This document shows, one piece after another, positions 20,180 through 31,630 of a stretch of 64,000 nucleotides of DNA. The stretch is from assembly GCA_030295235.1 (NCBI GenBank), contig AP026135.1:62001-126000 (forward strand), given 5' to 3'. The notes under the pieces were generated by a model. That model saw only the letters and a list, made by a program, of their open reading frames with translations, searched no databases and had not been told where the DNA came from. The translations under genes were made by a program, and so were the position numbers. This DNA is from Fistulifera solaris (Eukaryota; Bacillariophyta; Bacillariophyceae; Naviculales; Stauroneidaceae). Within the stretch, counting starts at the first letter, position 1. Every line of letters begins with the position of its first letter.

Positions 20180-21775
20180 TTATCTAGCTGCTTCGGGTTC
20201 TGCCATGAAGTCGTCTTGGGTTTCGTCTTCAAATATTTTGATCTCTTTTTTATTGTCGTCGTCGCCTTCCTCGTCTTCATCCTCGTCGTCTTCCTCTGGA
20301 ATTGTCTGCGGCCGTTTCCATTCGTCAGTTTCGTGAAGATCTTCTTCCGGCACAGCTTCGCCCACCTTGGGTCTTGTTATTTGATAGCGTCGATATACCA
20401 CCAATACACAGAGGACAAAACTAACGATACTCAATAGTCCGGCAATCAATACGAGAAGACTCCGATCGTTGCTGTCAGCGCCAGCGTCACTCGGCGAACG
20501 ATCCTCATTGTCCCCTTCATCCTTCGCTTCCGATAGGGACAAGTCCAAAATCATAAGATTTGGATCGTTCATGCGTTGTTGTAGTTCTGTTTGTATGAAA
20601 TCTACGTCTTCGAGTAATCGTGTTTGATCTTCGTGTACTTCTGCAACCGTCACATCTTCAGCTTCTGTTGCTATTACACTTTTCCCATTCGCGAAGCTAT
20701 AGCCCTGGGCAGTATTTCGCTGTTTGGTAGGCTCGGGTAATGGAAAGATAACAGCCTCTAATCCATCTATTAACAATCCATCGAAAAAGATCGACTCCAT
20801 GCTGTCTCGTAGTTTCCCCGTTTCATTGACTGGATAAGCCAACGTTAAAACAAAATCCAACAATTCGAATTCTCTCGTGTTCAAGGATGGCGGTTCATTG
20901 GATGGCTGCGCGGCAGGGGAATCGTTTGCCTCGGTGGGAGATTCGGTCCTTGTTTGTGTGGGTCCTGGTAGTTCGCCCGATGGCAGAATCGTAGGAAGCA
21001 TGGTAGCGGCAGGAGATAATGTTGGGCGTGTTATCGGCGGTAAGCTAGGGCGGTCGACGGGCTTCTGAGGTGTCGAGGTGGGTTCACGGTCACTTGGATT
21101 ATCCTCATGACCACCGTCGCCATTGTCACCGTCATCCGTATCGTCGCCGGAAGTGACGTCTTTTCCGCCACTCTCATCACCCTTGTCCTTCTTGCTCTTC
21201 TTCTCAGATTTTTTATGGCCGCCGCTATCGTCTTCATCTTCGTACTCGTCGTCAGGGTTCTCACTTTCGTCTTTACTTGTCTTTTTTCTTCTTTTTTGAC
21301 TTCGATGGTCGGCTGTTTGGACGTTTTTCGTGTGAATTGTGATCGTCTTCGTCCTTGTTATCGTCGTCTCTCTTTTTCCCTTGAAGCTGAGACGGGGAGA
21401 GGGTGGGATTGTCGTCTTGGTTTTCGTCAACGTCGTCTTCATCTTTCTCTCGCTTTTTCCCCTGAAGTGAAGGAGGGTTACCCGTTGTCTGATCATCATT
21501 ATCTTCGTTTCCTCCTTGCGTGCCATGTAGCTGAAACATCGGTATTGTCCGACTCTCCTGTTTTTCGTGTGTGTTTTCATTTAGTTTCGTTTCGAGTATT
21601 ATGTCATGTGGTATTAAATGATTAGGCTCGGACCGTGAACTATATCTCCTCGTAGCGCCTTGAGTCTCCTTCTTCTCCGCGTACTGTTACGGGATTCCGC
21701 ATATGGAGCAACAGAGAGCAGGAGCACAACGAGTGTGATGGATCGGCCGAGTCTGCCGGGTTGTATGGATAGCAT
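20180..21775 (-). CDS. Surface-protein family member 5, acidic stalk and tail (frame break at 21282-21297)
   Basis: The main body (to 20180) has a D/K/S-rich stalk, a P/T stretch, a folded domain (FELLDFVLTLAYPVNETGKL ... AQGYSFANGKSVIATEA ... DFIQTELQQRMNDPN), a TM (LLVLIAGLLSIVSFVLCVLV) and a very acidic tail (EEDDEDEDEEGDDDNKKE). The stalk switches frame at a T6 run (21282-21287 or 21292-21297), where one base seems extra. No signal peptide lies in the continuous frame. A candidate first exon at 21775-21641 encodes one (GRSITLVVLLLSVAPYAE), joined by a possible intron 21640-21531 (weak donor GTTCAC, acceptor TTTCAG, phase 0). The exon assignment is inference. Confidence 0.55.
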
Positions 21776-22311
21776 CTCGAACTTGTGTAATCCTTGGATA
21801 GGACCTACAATATCAAAAGGAGGCTGTTATCTCAAGGTTTTGTTGTTCGACGTGTTGATTCATCGCCACAGAGGGATTAAAATTCTCGTCGGTGACACTT
21901 TCGAGGAGTCACGCAACGAAGAAATCATCCTTGTCAAAAAGTGGCGAAAATTTTATTCCTTCAAGGGACACGATTTCGGAGGCTATGTAAGGAAACGTGA
22001 TTTGAAATATATAGTAGACAAATGTAGTGCGCAGGTCTACCGCGGTACTGATTTCGCATATTTAGAAACAATTCCTACGGAGCTTTCGTATTTGGGTCGT
22101 TTTTGCCGTCATGTTAGTCTCAAGCTTTCGGATGACAAAGACACTTTTAGCATTAGATCAGAGCCATCATTCTCATTTCGAGTTTTCGTGCGGTTATTGG
22201 TGTTCAGTTGAATTAGTCGACGTGGGAATAGGATAATAAACAGCTAAAGTAATTAAGAGGCGATAGTTATTCATTATGTTTCGAAGTTTCAAACCATTTT
22301 GTGCACATTTG
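21776..22311. other. Intergenic region between family members 5 and 6
   Basis: About 535 bp. A plus-strand ORF overlaps it (21660-22211) but its composition is not protein-like and it overlaps the candidate signal-peptide exon. No supported gene. Confidence 0.45.
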
Positions 22312-23211
22312 TTATTTCTTGATGGATTTGTATCTGCGATAGCATACAGCAGCAGCGGCGCAAAAGGTAATGAGGCACACGACTGTAGCAGCAATCATGA
22401 GTGCGGCATTCGTTTCATTATCATTTGCCGGATGAATCAGGTGAGCCGATGGAAGCAAGACATTTTGTTCCATAATCTCAATTTCTTGTACTCGAATGGT
22501 TCCGTCTTCGAGTTCTTGTTGCAACGCGCTTTCCACAAACGAAAGGTCGGATAATAGCTCTCTTTGCTGAGTCTGTAGCAACCCCACAGATTCCTTATTT
22601 TCCACAAGAGCACTACCGTCCGAAAACGAATACGTCTGAGAATTTACTTGCGCCGGTGTTGTTGAAAATTGTATCTCTTTGACGTCGACTAACACTATTC
22701 CGAGACGCAAGGTTGTTTCCATACCCTTTTCCAGGCGATCTAAATCGAGGGAGGTTTCCGAGGTAACGGATATTTGAAAGTCTAGCAGAGGCGCTGACAA
22801 AAGGTTTAAGTCGGGTTGCACGGGAACTGATGAACTCAATGTGAGAGTTGGTTGAGTGGTTGGTTCTTTCGTTGGATACAGAGTAGGGATTGGTGCTTCC
22901 CAGTTGACGGATTCTTCCGCTTCATCCTCATCCTCCTCGTCTTCGTATACTTTACTCACAACGGGTGATCTCGTCGGGGCTATTGTAGGAGCCGGTGTCG
23001 AAGAAGTTTTTCCGTCGTCTTTTTTCTTGCCTTTGTCTTTTCCTTTGGGGGTAGTACTACGTTTTGTACCCGGTGGCAACTCATGGGCACGGTCAAAAAT
23101 ATTTTCCCATTGCTGGTCCGAAGGTTGGAGACGTTTTGCCTCCACGAATGATGAGGAGTCACACAGCAGGCAACTATAAAGTCCCAATGTTAGCCATTTG
23201 CAAGATATCAT
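22312..23211 (-). CDS. Surface-protein family member 6
   Basis: 299 aa, intact. Signal peptide (WLTLGLYSCLLCDSSSFVEA), K/D-rich then P/T-rich stalk (STPAPTIAPTRSPVVSK; PTKEPTTQPTLT), folded domain (LLDFQISVTSETSLDLDRLE ... VNSQTYSFSDGSALVEN ... DLSFVESALQQELEDGTI), TM (ALMIAATVVCLITFCAAAAV) and a minimal basic tail (CYRRYKSIKK). Most similar in layout to member 5 (FELLDFVLTL; QGYSFANG; VVYRRYQ), suggesting a local duplication between them. Confidence 0.7.
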   Translation of the reverse strand: MISCKWLTLGLYSCLLCDSSSFVEAKRLQPSDQQWENIFDRAHELPPGTKRSTTPKGKDKGKKKDDGKTSSTPAPTIAPTRSPVVSKVYEDEEDEDEAEESVNWEAPIPTLYPTKEPTTQPTLTLSSSVPVQPDLNLLSAPLLDFQISVTSETSLDLDRLEKGMETTLRLGIVLVDVKEIQFSTTPAQVNSQTYSFSDGSALVENKESVGLLQTQQRELLSDLSFVESALQQELEDGTIRVQEIEIMEQNVLLPSAHLIHPANDNETNAALMIAATVVCLITFCAAAAVCYRRYKSIKK

Positions 23212-23808
23212 GGTGTTTCAACGTCTCATTGCCGTGATATCGTTGCTTGTACCCTTCGCAAAACGGCTTTTTCCAATGCGTGGATGAGGTGAAAAAGACG
23301 CGCGAAACACATGTTCGTCGCCCGTTGCAGATCAAATTTTGAGATCACCACAAGACACGAACAGTTGTTGTCGCTGTGGCACTGAAAAATGGCGCACCTC
23401 TCATCTCGATGTCTAATTACCTGAAAGTCGATCTACTGTAACCGAAATGAGTATCCAGTCCAATCACCAGCACGCGTAAGTGAAGTGTACTGTCACAAAA
23501 ATTTTCAAATTGAGATCGTTAAATCTAGTAATTCCTCTCGATTATTTAACAAAAAGTGTTTAAGTATCATTCTCTTCGTGATACTCAAGAGAACAATCCT
23601 TATTTCTCCGTTGGGGTGTGACTCCCTATCTAGTGCACATCACCTGACCAATTCACCACCGCTTTTGCCGACTCAACACGTTTGTAAGACTCCTCTCCCG
23701 TCATGCACACAAAAACACCTCGCGAACATCCCGTCCAGACAAAAAAAGTGCAACATAAGACCGATTTTGGAGCGATTCACTTGAACATTCACAAACTAAT
23801 TCGCAACA
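23212..23808. promoter_or_regulatory. Divergent promoter region between family members 6 and 7
   Basis: About 600 bp without a supported gene; drives member 6 leftward and member 7 rightward. Confidence 0.45.
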
Positions 23809-25740
23809 ATGAATTCCCTGTCGCGTTTAATAGTGCTAGCAGGGCTGTTGCTACAAGTGCAAGCAGCACCACGAGGGAGCCCCTTGGGTTCAAGGCGTTT
23901 GGGTCACCAAAACACCGAGTCGCCTACACCAGCGCCGACGCGGAAAAAGCATCTCTACTCCAACGTCGACAATCTCAATAATCGAGTTGAAGAAGACGAT
24001 GCTGACTGGTGACTACACCGGCGCCTACCACTTCCCCCACGCCTCCGACGTTTCATGCGAATTGGGGGCACCAACTCCTACGGTGCATGACAAGAATACT
24101 CCATGGATTGATATCGACGGGGATGATGATGGAGACGACGATGGTGGCGATGACGGAGGAACGACACCTACCGATGTAATCATCACACCAGCCCCAGTTT
24201 CTTCTCCTGTAGTGTTTGGCCCGCCCGTTCCCACTGCTTTCCCTGTTCCTGCACCTGTACCGGTACGAAGAACACGCCGACCAACACCCGTTCCTACGCT
24301 GCCACCGACGGTGGCTCAAGCTGCTCTCCGACGGTAGCTCTACCAGGGGTTTCGGCAACCGCTTTTCCGACAGTCGCTCTACCAGGCGTTTCGGCAACCG
24401 CCTTTCCGACGTTTCCGGGTGTGCCTGCAACTGCGTTTCCAACGCCTCCCGGATTCACGGCAACATCTTTTCCGACTCTGGATCTATCGAAATATTGGAC
24501 CCCGGATCCGACGGCCTCGCGAACAGCCGCTCCAACATCGTTTGGTGAAACAGCGTCCCCATCGGAAGCGCCCTCATCGGCACCGAATATCGGGACATTT
24601 GCGCCTGTGCAAGTCATTCCGATTGATTTTGGATCCATCGGCCATTTGCCGACCCTTTCGTTTACATCGCGTCCCTCGGCTGTTCCTTCCGTGTCTCCCA
24701 CGACCAGTGCACCTTCTTCGGCACCGACCGTCTTCTCGGCCATGCCGACGGAAGACAATACGATGTGGACACCGCTCAAAACCTTTGATTTGCAGCTCTC
24801 GCGGGATACCCGATGGAACACGCAATTTGCGCCCGATGAATTGCGTCAAGGTTTAGAAACTTATTTGACGGAGTCCATGATGATCTTGTCGGCCGATATG
24901 ACGAATGTTACGTTGACGATCTTCACTTCGGCATTCAATGAAGACAAATCGGAAGCATGGTTCCGATTTCAAGGCAAATTATTTTATCTGCCCAAGAGCG
25001 AGGACATGGAAATCAGTTCCGATGAAGTTTGGGCGCAGCAAATGGCATTACTGGAGAACATGGATGCCTTGCAATGGATTTTGCAAAATCAACCCACCAT
25101 GGCGGCGGGCTTTGTCACCATCAAACAGTTGGCCTTCTTGGACGGTTCTTCCACACAGACGTTTGATGGATACAGTGGTGGTAGTTCGAGTGCTTTGGAT
25201 CAAACAACGAAGATAGTGATCGCGGTTGCGGCAATTCTGTTGATTCTGGCGTGCAGTGTGGGAGTCTACATTTGCATGTTTTTGGATCCCGAGCCGGAAG
25301 AGGAGCCTTTGCCCATTCAAACCAAGCTCACTCCGCATACCGACAGTGACTTTTCGATCGGAAAGGGACTTCCCGGCAATCCTCACGTTCCGGAAGTCAC
25401 CTTTGATCAGGAATCGCACTCGGAAATGTCCAGCATAACCGAACTACGAGCGGACGATCCGCGACCAGACATCCCCGGCGCATCTTCGGTCGATGCCATT
25501 GCCTCGAATGATTCTCGACTTGTTCCACTCTCATCACTTCCCGCCGATTCCTCGCATCTCAGTAGTAGTAGTAATAACAGTCAGCAATATCGAACGACGG
25601 ATTCGGTCCAACTGAGTCAAAGCGAATGGTCCATGGCGGCGGGAAACACGGACCCGCCCGCCCATACCAGTGCTTTGGGTCCGGAAGCGTCGGAACAAGG
25701 ATCGGTAGAGGATCTCTACGTGACGTCGGATGCGAAATAA
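23809..25740 (+). CDS. Surface-protein family member 7 (three frame breaks in the stalk)
   Basis: About 640 aa. Signal peptide (RLIVLAGLLLQVQAAP), then a low-complexity stalk read in three frames: VTTPAPTTSPTPPTF, then TPTDVIITPAPVSSPVV, then tandem LPGVSATAFPTV-type repeats (24331-24480). Single missing bases near 24000, in the G5 run at 24064-24068, and near 24325 reconcile them. The folded domain (LKTFDLQLSRDTRWNTQFAP ... NVTLTIFTSAF ... AWFRFQGKLFYLP ... WAQQMALLENMDALQWIL) is followed by a TM (IVIAVAAILLILACSVGVYI) and a long S/D-rich tail. Closest to member 2 in the folded domain. Confidence 0.65.
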
Positions 25741-26411
25741 CATCACCGTATTGCCTCGCATTTTTCAGCCCTCTTCTGTGAATTTGGAAACATACGCACA
25801 CCGTTCCTATATATATAGAGCTTATCCAGTTACGACAGCATTGGAATGGTTTCCATTTCAGAAAAAGTTGTTTTTTTTTATTTATTGGAATGAATATGAA
25901 CTAAATACTCTAAAGTCGTGATGATTGTTGTAGAAACGAAGATTCATATTTGTTTTCGCTAGTTTTTCAACTAAGAAACTTTAAGCAGTTCAACGCAAAT
26001 AATTTGATTATCTTGAGCCATGTGGGGTTCGAATTAGTTTGTGCATGTTGAGTGCACCGGGATGCGTTGTTGTTCCTCTCTCTCTAGCAAAGTGAGGTGG
26101 CAGAGAACGAGGGCTAAATAAATAAATCAGGTAAGCCGTTAATCTTCGTCGCACTGGCTATCAAGACTGTAGCATGAATTGTACGCGCCCTTGGATTTGA
26201 CAAGATTGACGTCGGTCGACCGTGAATGAAACAGTAGAGGGGAAGCCTTTCGTCATTTTTTTTCTTGGCCAACGTCGATTGCTGTGTACTTTTACTTTTC
26301 ACTCATTTGTCGCGCATCCTGAAGAAAAAACAAGGAGTTCTGTGAGGTGAAGTTTGATTCATTCTTCATCATCTTCATCCAAGCAAAAAAGAAACAAACA
26401 AAGAAATTATC
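25741..26411. other. Intergenic region
   Basis: About 670 bp, AT-rich, no supported gene. It separates the surface-protein cluster from the LRR gene. Confidence 0.5.
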
Positions 26412-28768
26412 ATGTCCATGAATCACACAATTCCGATTGAAAGTGAAGAAGCTTCGGCGAGTCTCTCTACTTCAGATCTTTCCGGCGGCGTGAATCAAAC
26501 AGCCTTCACGACAGACGATGACAAAATGGAAGATGTCGAAGTAGGAGGCAATGATGCTCCGGAAGAACCGGTCATGACCCAAGGAAATACGTTAGTCGAT
26601 GTTCCCGGAACGATGAACAAAGGCATTCGTGCGGGTTCGATTCGTCGCTGGGTTTATGTTACGGCAATTGTGTTGATTGTGTTGGCAATTGTGATTGGCA
26701 TTGCGGCCAGTGTCTCGAACAATGATAACAAAACATCCGCCTCTTCTTCTTCTTCTTCTTCCGGATCCTTTCCCAACAGTTCGCCAGTTGCGTCTCCCGT
26801 GGCTTCTCCCACTGCGGCATCGCCCGTCGCCGCAAATCCTACCGCTCCTACTGCCGCAGCCCGCCAAGCCACGTACGAACAAGTCGTGACGTTTCTTTCC
26901 TCACGCGGCGTTTCCAAGGAAGACGAGCTGCGTCGCCGCGGGAGTTATCAGCACGATTCGGCGGTCTTTCTGGCGAATCATGATCCACTCAACTTGCCGT
27001 TGCCGTCGAGTACCGACTTGAGTGATCCGCAAGTCGAACATTATGTCACGCGCTACGTTATGACCTTGTTGCATCACGGGTTGGATGGATACAATTGGAC
27101 GTTCCAGCTCAATTTCATGAGTGAACTCGAAATGTGTTACTGGAATGGTATGAAATCGACCTTTCAGCCAGATTTTATCCCTCTGGCCGAAGCGGGAGGG
27201 GTATTTTGTTTGAATGGTACCCAAACGCCCGTGGCTTTGGATTTAGGCAAGTGATTGCGGCATGGCCTTGTGTTTTACACACGCTCCTTTGTGTTCTCAC
27301 GGTTTATCTTCAGAATTCAACAAACTCAAGGGAACGATTCCGACGGAACTCGGATTGCTGACCAAATTGGTGTTTTTGGATTTCGAATTTAACGAAATCA
27401 ACGGGACGATACCTACTGAATTGTGTCAATTGACCGATTTAGAGCATCTTTCCTTACGGGCGAACTACTTGACGGGCGAGTTGCCGAGTTGTATGGGGCA
27501 ATGGTCGAAATTGGCGTATCTAGACGTCGAAGTCAATCAGTTGGATGGATCGTTTCCTCAAGGTGATGCTCTTTGCAATATGAAAGACTTGGATACAGTC
27601 GTCCTTCAACGAAACTTGTTCAGTGGAGCGCTTCCGACTTGCATGGGGCAATGGACGCGTTTGAGGGGCTTCTTTGCTTCCGAAAATTTCTTTACTGGTA
27701 GACTACCATCGGAACTGGCGTTACTGCCTAATGTATCACACTTTCTTGTGGATGACAATGAGTTGACGGGCAATCCGAACACAGTATTTAGTGACATGCC
27801 CACTTTGACGTTCTTATATTTAGACAACAATCAGTTTACGGGGGTGATTGATTCCACGTTTGTTGCCAACTCACCCAATTTGACTGCCTTGGATATATCG
27901 CACAACAATTTCACCTTGGATCCTGCCTCGCCCGTTTTCCCGCTCCATTTGTTGCAACATCCGACACTGCAAATTCTTGATGCTTCTATGAATCTTCTCA
28001 ACGGTAGTTTGCCTTCGACCGAGTTGCAAGCGAATAACGCATTGCTCTTTTGTCGCTCCACGCAAATGCTTTGAGAGGAAGCATTCTCGACAATTGCACC
28101 AATTCAGTGAATTGGCGCATTTGGATTTGTCTTTGAACAGCTTCACGGGAGCTTTACCGGATCAGTTGTTTTCCCTGAGACTTTTGAATCTATTCTTGAG
28201 CGAAAATCCCAATTTGCAGTCCGGTCTTCTTCCAGACTCCGTTCTGACCAATCATACCGGCTTCCGTGAACTTTCCTTGCGCAACACACAACGCACTGGA
28301 CCCTTACCCTCGTTGGTTGGTTTCAATGATTTGGAGTTGTTAGATCTGGGAGGAAACGACTTTACAGGAGCCATACCTACGCAGTACTCTGAATTGCCCG
28401 ATTTGCGGTACTTGTTGTTAAATGGCAATCCAGGCTTAAGTGGTTCCATCCCGGTCATGAGCCAGTCTCCTGCGTTGCAGATTGCGCTGTTGGATAACAC
28501 GGATATTTACGGCGACTTTTCCAGCCTTTGCGCTTTGACGGCCTTTACGGACCTCGATGCATCGGACGTGTTGGGTGACAGCGCTTTGATTGTGAACTGC
28601 AACACGACTGCCGGTACCGTATCAAATTGTGCGTGCTGCAAATGCTGCCACCGTCCGGGAGGATGTTCCAATCCGGTCGTAGCCAGTTTGGACTGGACGT
28701 GGGAACAAAGAATGTCACAAACGGTGCGCGATTTTGCAATAAACGACACGCTCTTGTTGGATTTGTGA
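26412..28768 (+). CDS. Type II membrane leucine-rich-repeat protein (GC-AG intron; two frame breaks)
   Basis: About 760 aa. An N-terminal acidic cytoplasmic segment (about 80 aa) is followed by a TM (VYVTAIVLIVLAIVIGIAAS), an S/P/A-rich linker (PVASPVASPTAASPVA), a capping region with MCYWNGMKSTFQ and VFCLNG, and about a dozen LRRs of the LxxNxLxGxIPxEL plant/diatom type (FNKLKGTIPTEL; NEINGTIPTEL; NYLTGELPSCM). It ends in a Cys-rich cap (CACCKCCHRPGGC). The intron 27247-27313 uses a GC donor (GCAAGT) and CAG acceptor; phase 1 splicing gives a perfect LDLEFNKLKG repeat. Single missing T residues at 28048-28051 and 28103-28104 restore ALLFLSLHANALRGSILDN and the following repeat. A surface recognition or adhesion role is inferred. 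Confidence 0.8.
27247..27313 (+). other. GC-AG intron in the LRR gene
   Basis: 67 nt. Donor GCAAGT and acceptor TCTTCAG. The nearby GT (27251) would shift the frame; only the GC donor gives a continuous LRR consensus. Confidence 0.75.
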
Positions 28769-29407
28769 TGTATTTGTGATGAATTGAAGACTGGTTAAGC
28801 GTTTGAAAACAAGTTGTGACTTTGATGTTCGTTCAGCAGTCTTTTGGAACTTGTTATTTTAAGTTAAATCAATCAAGCCGAGACGATTGTAGTGTTATTC
28901 TTGCGATTTTTGATAGCTTAAATCGTAGGGCATCCTTTCCTCTGCAGAAACATCCCTGATAGATAGACGAGGTGGGCTACTCGAGAGAGCAAATCTAGTA
29001 GGTACCTGGTATACTTTGTAGTTAGTAGAACAACCGCCGAATGACTTGCCTGAAAAGGTAACATTCTCATGTGCTAAAAGCTTTTTCGGATAAGCTGACA
29101 TATGTTAATAATAGACTTGATAAAAAGGCAGATAATGTCAAAATCTGTGCGTTCCCGGCCCGAAGAGAAATCGACTAAAAGGCATCACCCCGGTTTTAGA
29201 AAGCGAATCCGTGATTGAACGAGCTGCCCTCTGTGCAAAAGAAATTGCACGTCACTTTTGCCGGTGCGGTTGAGTGATAAAATAATAATGACGGTGGTTC
29301 CATTATTGTTGTTCTGTTGGTTGTTGCAACTCTTCCAAGCTTCATCACATACTTCATTTACTCCATTCGTGGTCTCTCTTATTCGTACAATTCTTTGACA
29401 GGCAAAG
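28769..29407. other. Intergenic region
   Basis: About 640 bp, no supported gene. It contains the 3' UTR of the LRR gene and the promoter of the NDUFAF6-like gene. Confidence 0.5.
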
Positions 29408-30448
29408 ATGATGACGGCCGGTCGTTCGACGATGTTCCGTCTTTATTCTAGGACGACAACAACAACGACGAGGACGAAAAGACACCTCATTGCTTTCTAT
29501 TATTCCACACAATCATCACGCGATAAACAACCAAACAAGAAGGATGATCTGCAACATACGATTCAAATGGTTCAAACATACGATCCGGCGGGTTATTTAC
29601 CCGGTCAATTGCTTCCCACAACCCAAATGCAAGAAGGATATTATGCCGTTCGGAGTTTTTGGGTCGAAACGGGCTTACGTAAACAATCCTCCCTTGGTAG
29701 CATTGCAGTCACATCGCCTCAGGAATATTTAAACGCCTGGAAAGATGGTATTACCGCTGTCTTTGATGACAACAACCAAGACAAAGCGTCATCACATCCC
29801 ACATTACGACTTTTACATTCCTTGCGTCCTCATTTTCCCTCGTCCGATCCGTTTTTGCAAGTTTTGCAAGCCCGACAATACGAATTAGAGAGTCCCCAAT
29901 TTCGAACTTTACAAGAAGTGAAACAACACGCCACGCGATCGTGTGGGAATTTGTTGTCCTTGGTTCTTTGGACGGGAGATAAAACACCCACGACGCATCC
30001 GTACAGTCATCAAGCGGCGCAGTGTTTGGGACAAGCACATGGTCTTGTTCAAGCGTTGCGGACCAGTATTCCCGTCTTGTCGAATACGGGACGACTGTTA
30101 TTGCCGCAGGATTTGTTGCAACAAGAAGGTGTCGCGAGTCCACGGTATTTGTTGTCGGCGTTGAGTCAAGGCGATGAAGTGGGGACGGCGGCACTGGCGC
30201 GTGTCGTGGAACGGATGGCGGTGGAAGCGCGACACTCTCTCCAGAAAGCACGGCAATGGCAAACCGAGGTCCGGGAAGAATCGTCATCGGCTGTCTTGTT
30301 GCCCAGTTATGCCTTGGAAACGTATTTGGATCGTTTGGCAGCGAAACAATATCGTCTCACGGATCGGAGTTTGCGGAATGTGAGTTGGATGGAGCATGCG
30401 CAATGTTCGTTTCGCATGATTTTTGGTTACTACAATCGGACCTATTAA
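29408..30448 (+). CDS. NDUFAF6: NDUFAF6-like complex I assembly factor (squalene/phytoene synthase fold)
   Basis: 346 aa, intact. The N-terminus is basic, S/T-rich and without acids (RLYSRTTTTTTRTKRH), as expected for a mitochondrial presequence. The body follows the NDUFAF6/phytoene-synthase-like order: YDPAGYLPGQLLP and YAVRSFWVETGL (helix with AF.vE), AWKDGITAVF, HPTLRLLHSLRPHF, QARQYELESPQFRTLQEVKQ, NLLSLVLWTG, AAQCLGQAHGLVQALRTSIP and RLLLPQDLLQQEGV. The Asp-rich prenyl-diphosphate motifs of true synthases are absent, as in NDUFAF6, a non-catalytic factor for the complex I Q-module. Confidence 0.8.
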   Translation: MMTAGRSTMFRLYSRTTTTTTRTKRHLIAFYYSTQSSRDKQPNKKDDLQHTIQMVQTYDPAGYLPGQLLPTTQMQEGYYAVRSFWVETGLRKQSSLGSIAVTSPQEYLNAWKDGITAVFDDNNQDKASSHPTLRLLHSLRPHFPSSDPFLQVLQARQYELESPQFRTLQEVKQHATRSCGNLLSLVLWTGDKTPTTHPYSHQAAQCLGQAHGLVQALRTSIPVLSNTGRLLLPQDLLQQEGVASPRYLLSALSQGDEVGTAALARVVERMAVEARHSLQKARQWQTEVREESSSAVLLPSYALETYLDRLAAKQYRLTDRSLRNVSWMEHAQCSFRMIFGYYNRTY

Positions 30449-31630
30449 GTGAGCGGAACAGTGATTATGTCTTCTTTCCACGAGAAACCAAGCCCCATTA
30501 CTGGTCAGCCCCATTACACGCAACCTCACGATTCATTCGCTTGCGGACGATCGACTCGTTCACACATCAGAAACGATGCAGAGTCGTCTAGTCTGTAACG
30601 AAAATACTTTGATAGTAATATCTACACAGCCATTTATTTGGTTTACGGAACTGGCACTTCAAATCATAAGGTTACCGTAACAATGGGTGGCATGCATTCA
30701 GACTCAAGTCATGTTCCAAAGGTAATCGGAAGATAGCCAACGCGCCATAAGCTTCTCAGGAGCGACAGGATCTCGATGAAAGCAAACTATACCGTCTAAT
30801 AGAGTCCTATATGCTTCGGAAGGGTGACCCGGGATAGGACGATCGGGTGAAGGCTGATCTATAAGAGGCCCGGGATTGAAAAAAGCAGGAAGCATGGAAG
30901 GATTGTTCAAGTGGATCATGTCCAGTAGCCAGCTGGCCTGTTTTTGTTGGCTTGAATATCTTCAATAGATCCAGTCACCTTCGTTACTCGGACGAATATC
31001 AATCATCGCAATCGAATTGAATGCAAGTGCATTTTCTAGCCCAGAATCGAATGGACGTATAAGCATCATCATCTCTGTTTAGGGACAAGAGAACGACAGG
31101 AACTCTCAAGCGCGCCCCATAGCGGTCTGGGGCGCCCAAACGGAGATGCTTTAAAAGATGAAACAAAGTCATCTCCCTCCAGACATTTCGAAGGTGAGAT
31201 GATGACTAGAATTGACTCTTGCAGTAGAAGTAATAGGTTTCTTGGGTGTTAAGATATTGCAAATGTGTGTCTTTTTCACTCGGGCCTTGCTAAACGTGAC
31301 AAATCGTCGTGACCGTCTCGCAAAAGTGCGAAGTCTTTGATCTTCTTTGCTCCTGCCAATAAAAGAAGAGGAAAAAGAACTTTCGAACAAACGCATACAT
31401 GAACTCATCGCAATGCCTGCATTCAACCGACTATAATGCTGGCTCTTTTATTTTGTGAGGTATGGAAACTCGTAGCACAGCCAAAAGGTCTCCCAATAAA
31501 CCGACTGGTAATTTTTGTAGAGGGATCGTTAAATTTATAAATAGTGCTACTACTAGCGTATGGCTGATATTAGTTGAAAGGTAACGGGATTGGTAGCTTT
31601 GCTAGTTTCCTCGCCTAATGTCCAACTGGA
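30449..31630. other. 1.2-kb intergenic region with possible gene relic and GC-rich hairpin
   Basis: No intact gene. A minus-strand coding-like relic lies at about 30704-31078, and an 8-bp stem hairpin (GCGCCCCA / TGGGGCGC, 8-nt loop) at 31112-31135. Confidence 0.5.
30704..31078 (-). pseudogene. Possible gene relic with in-frame stop
   Basis: On the minus strand an ORF fragment (LIRPFDSGLENALAFNSIA ... RPSNEGDWIY) meets a TGA and continues in the same frame (SWLLDMIHLNNPSMLPAFF ... EAYRTLLDGIVCFHRDPVAP) to 30704. Composition is protein-like, but I recognise no family. It could be a decayed gene or mobile-element fragment. Confidence 0.3.

Noticed and set aside
21660-22211. Plus-strand 183-aa ORF
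   Set aside because: No domain, and antisense to a better-supported signal-peptide exon.
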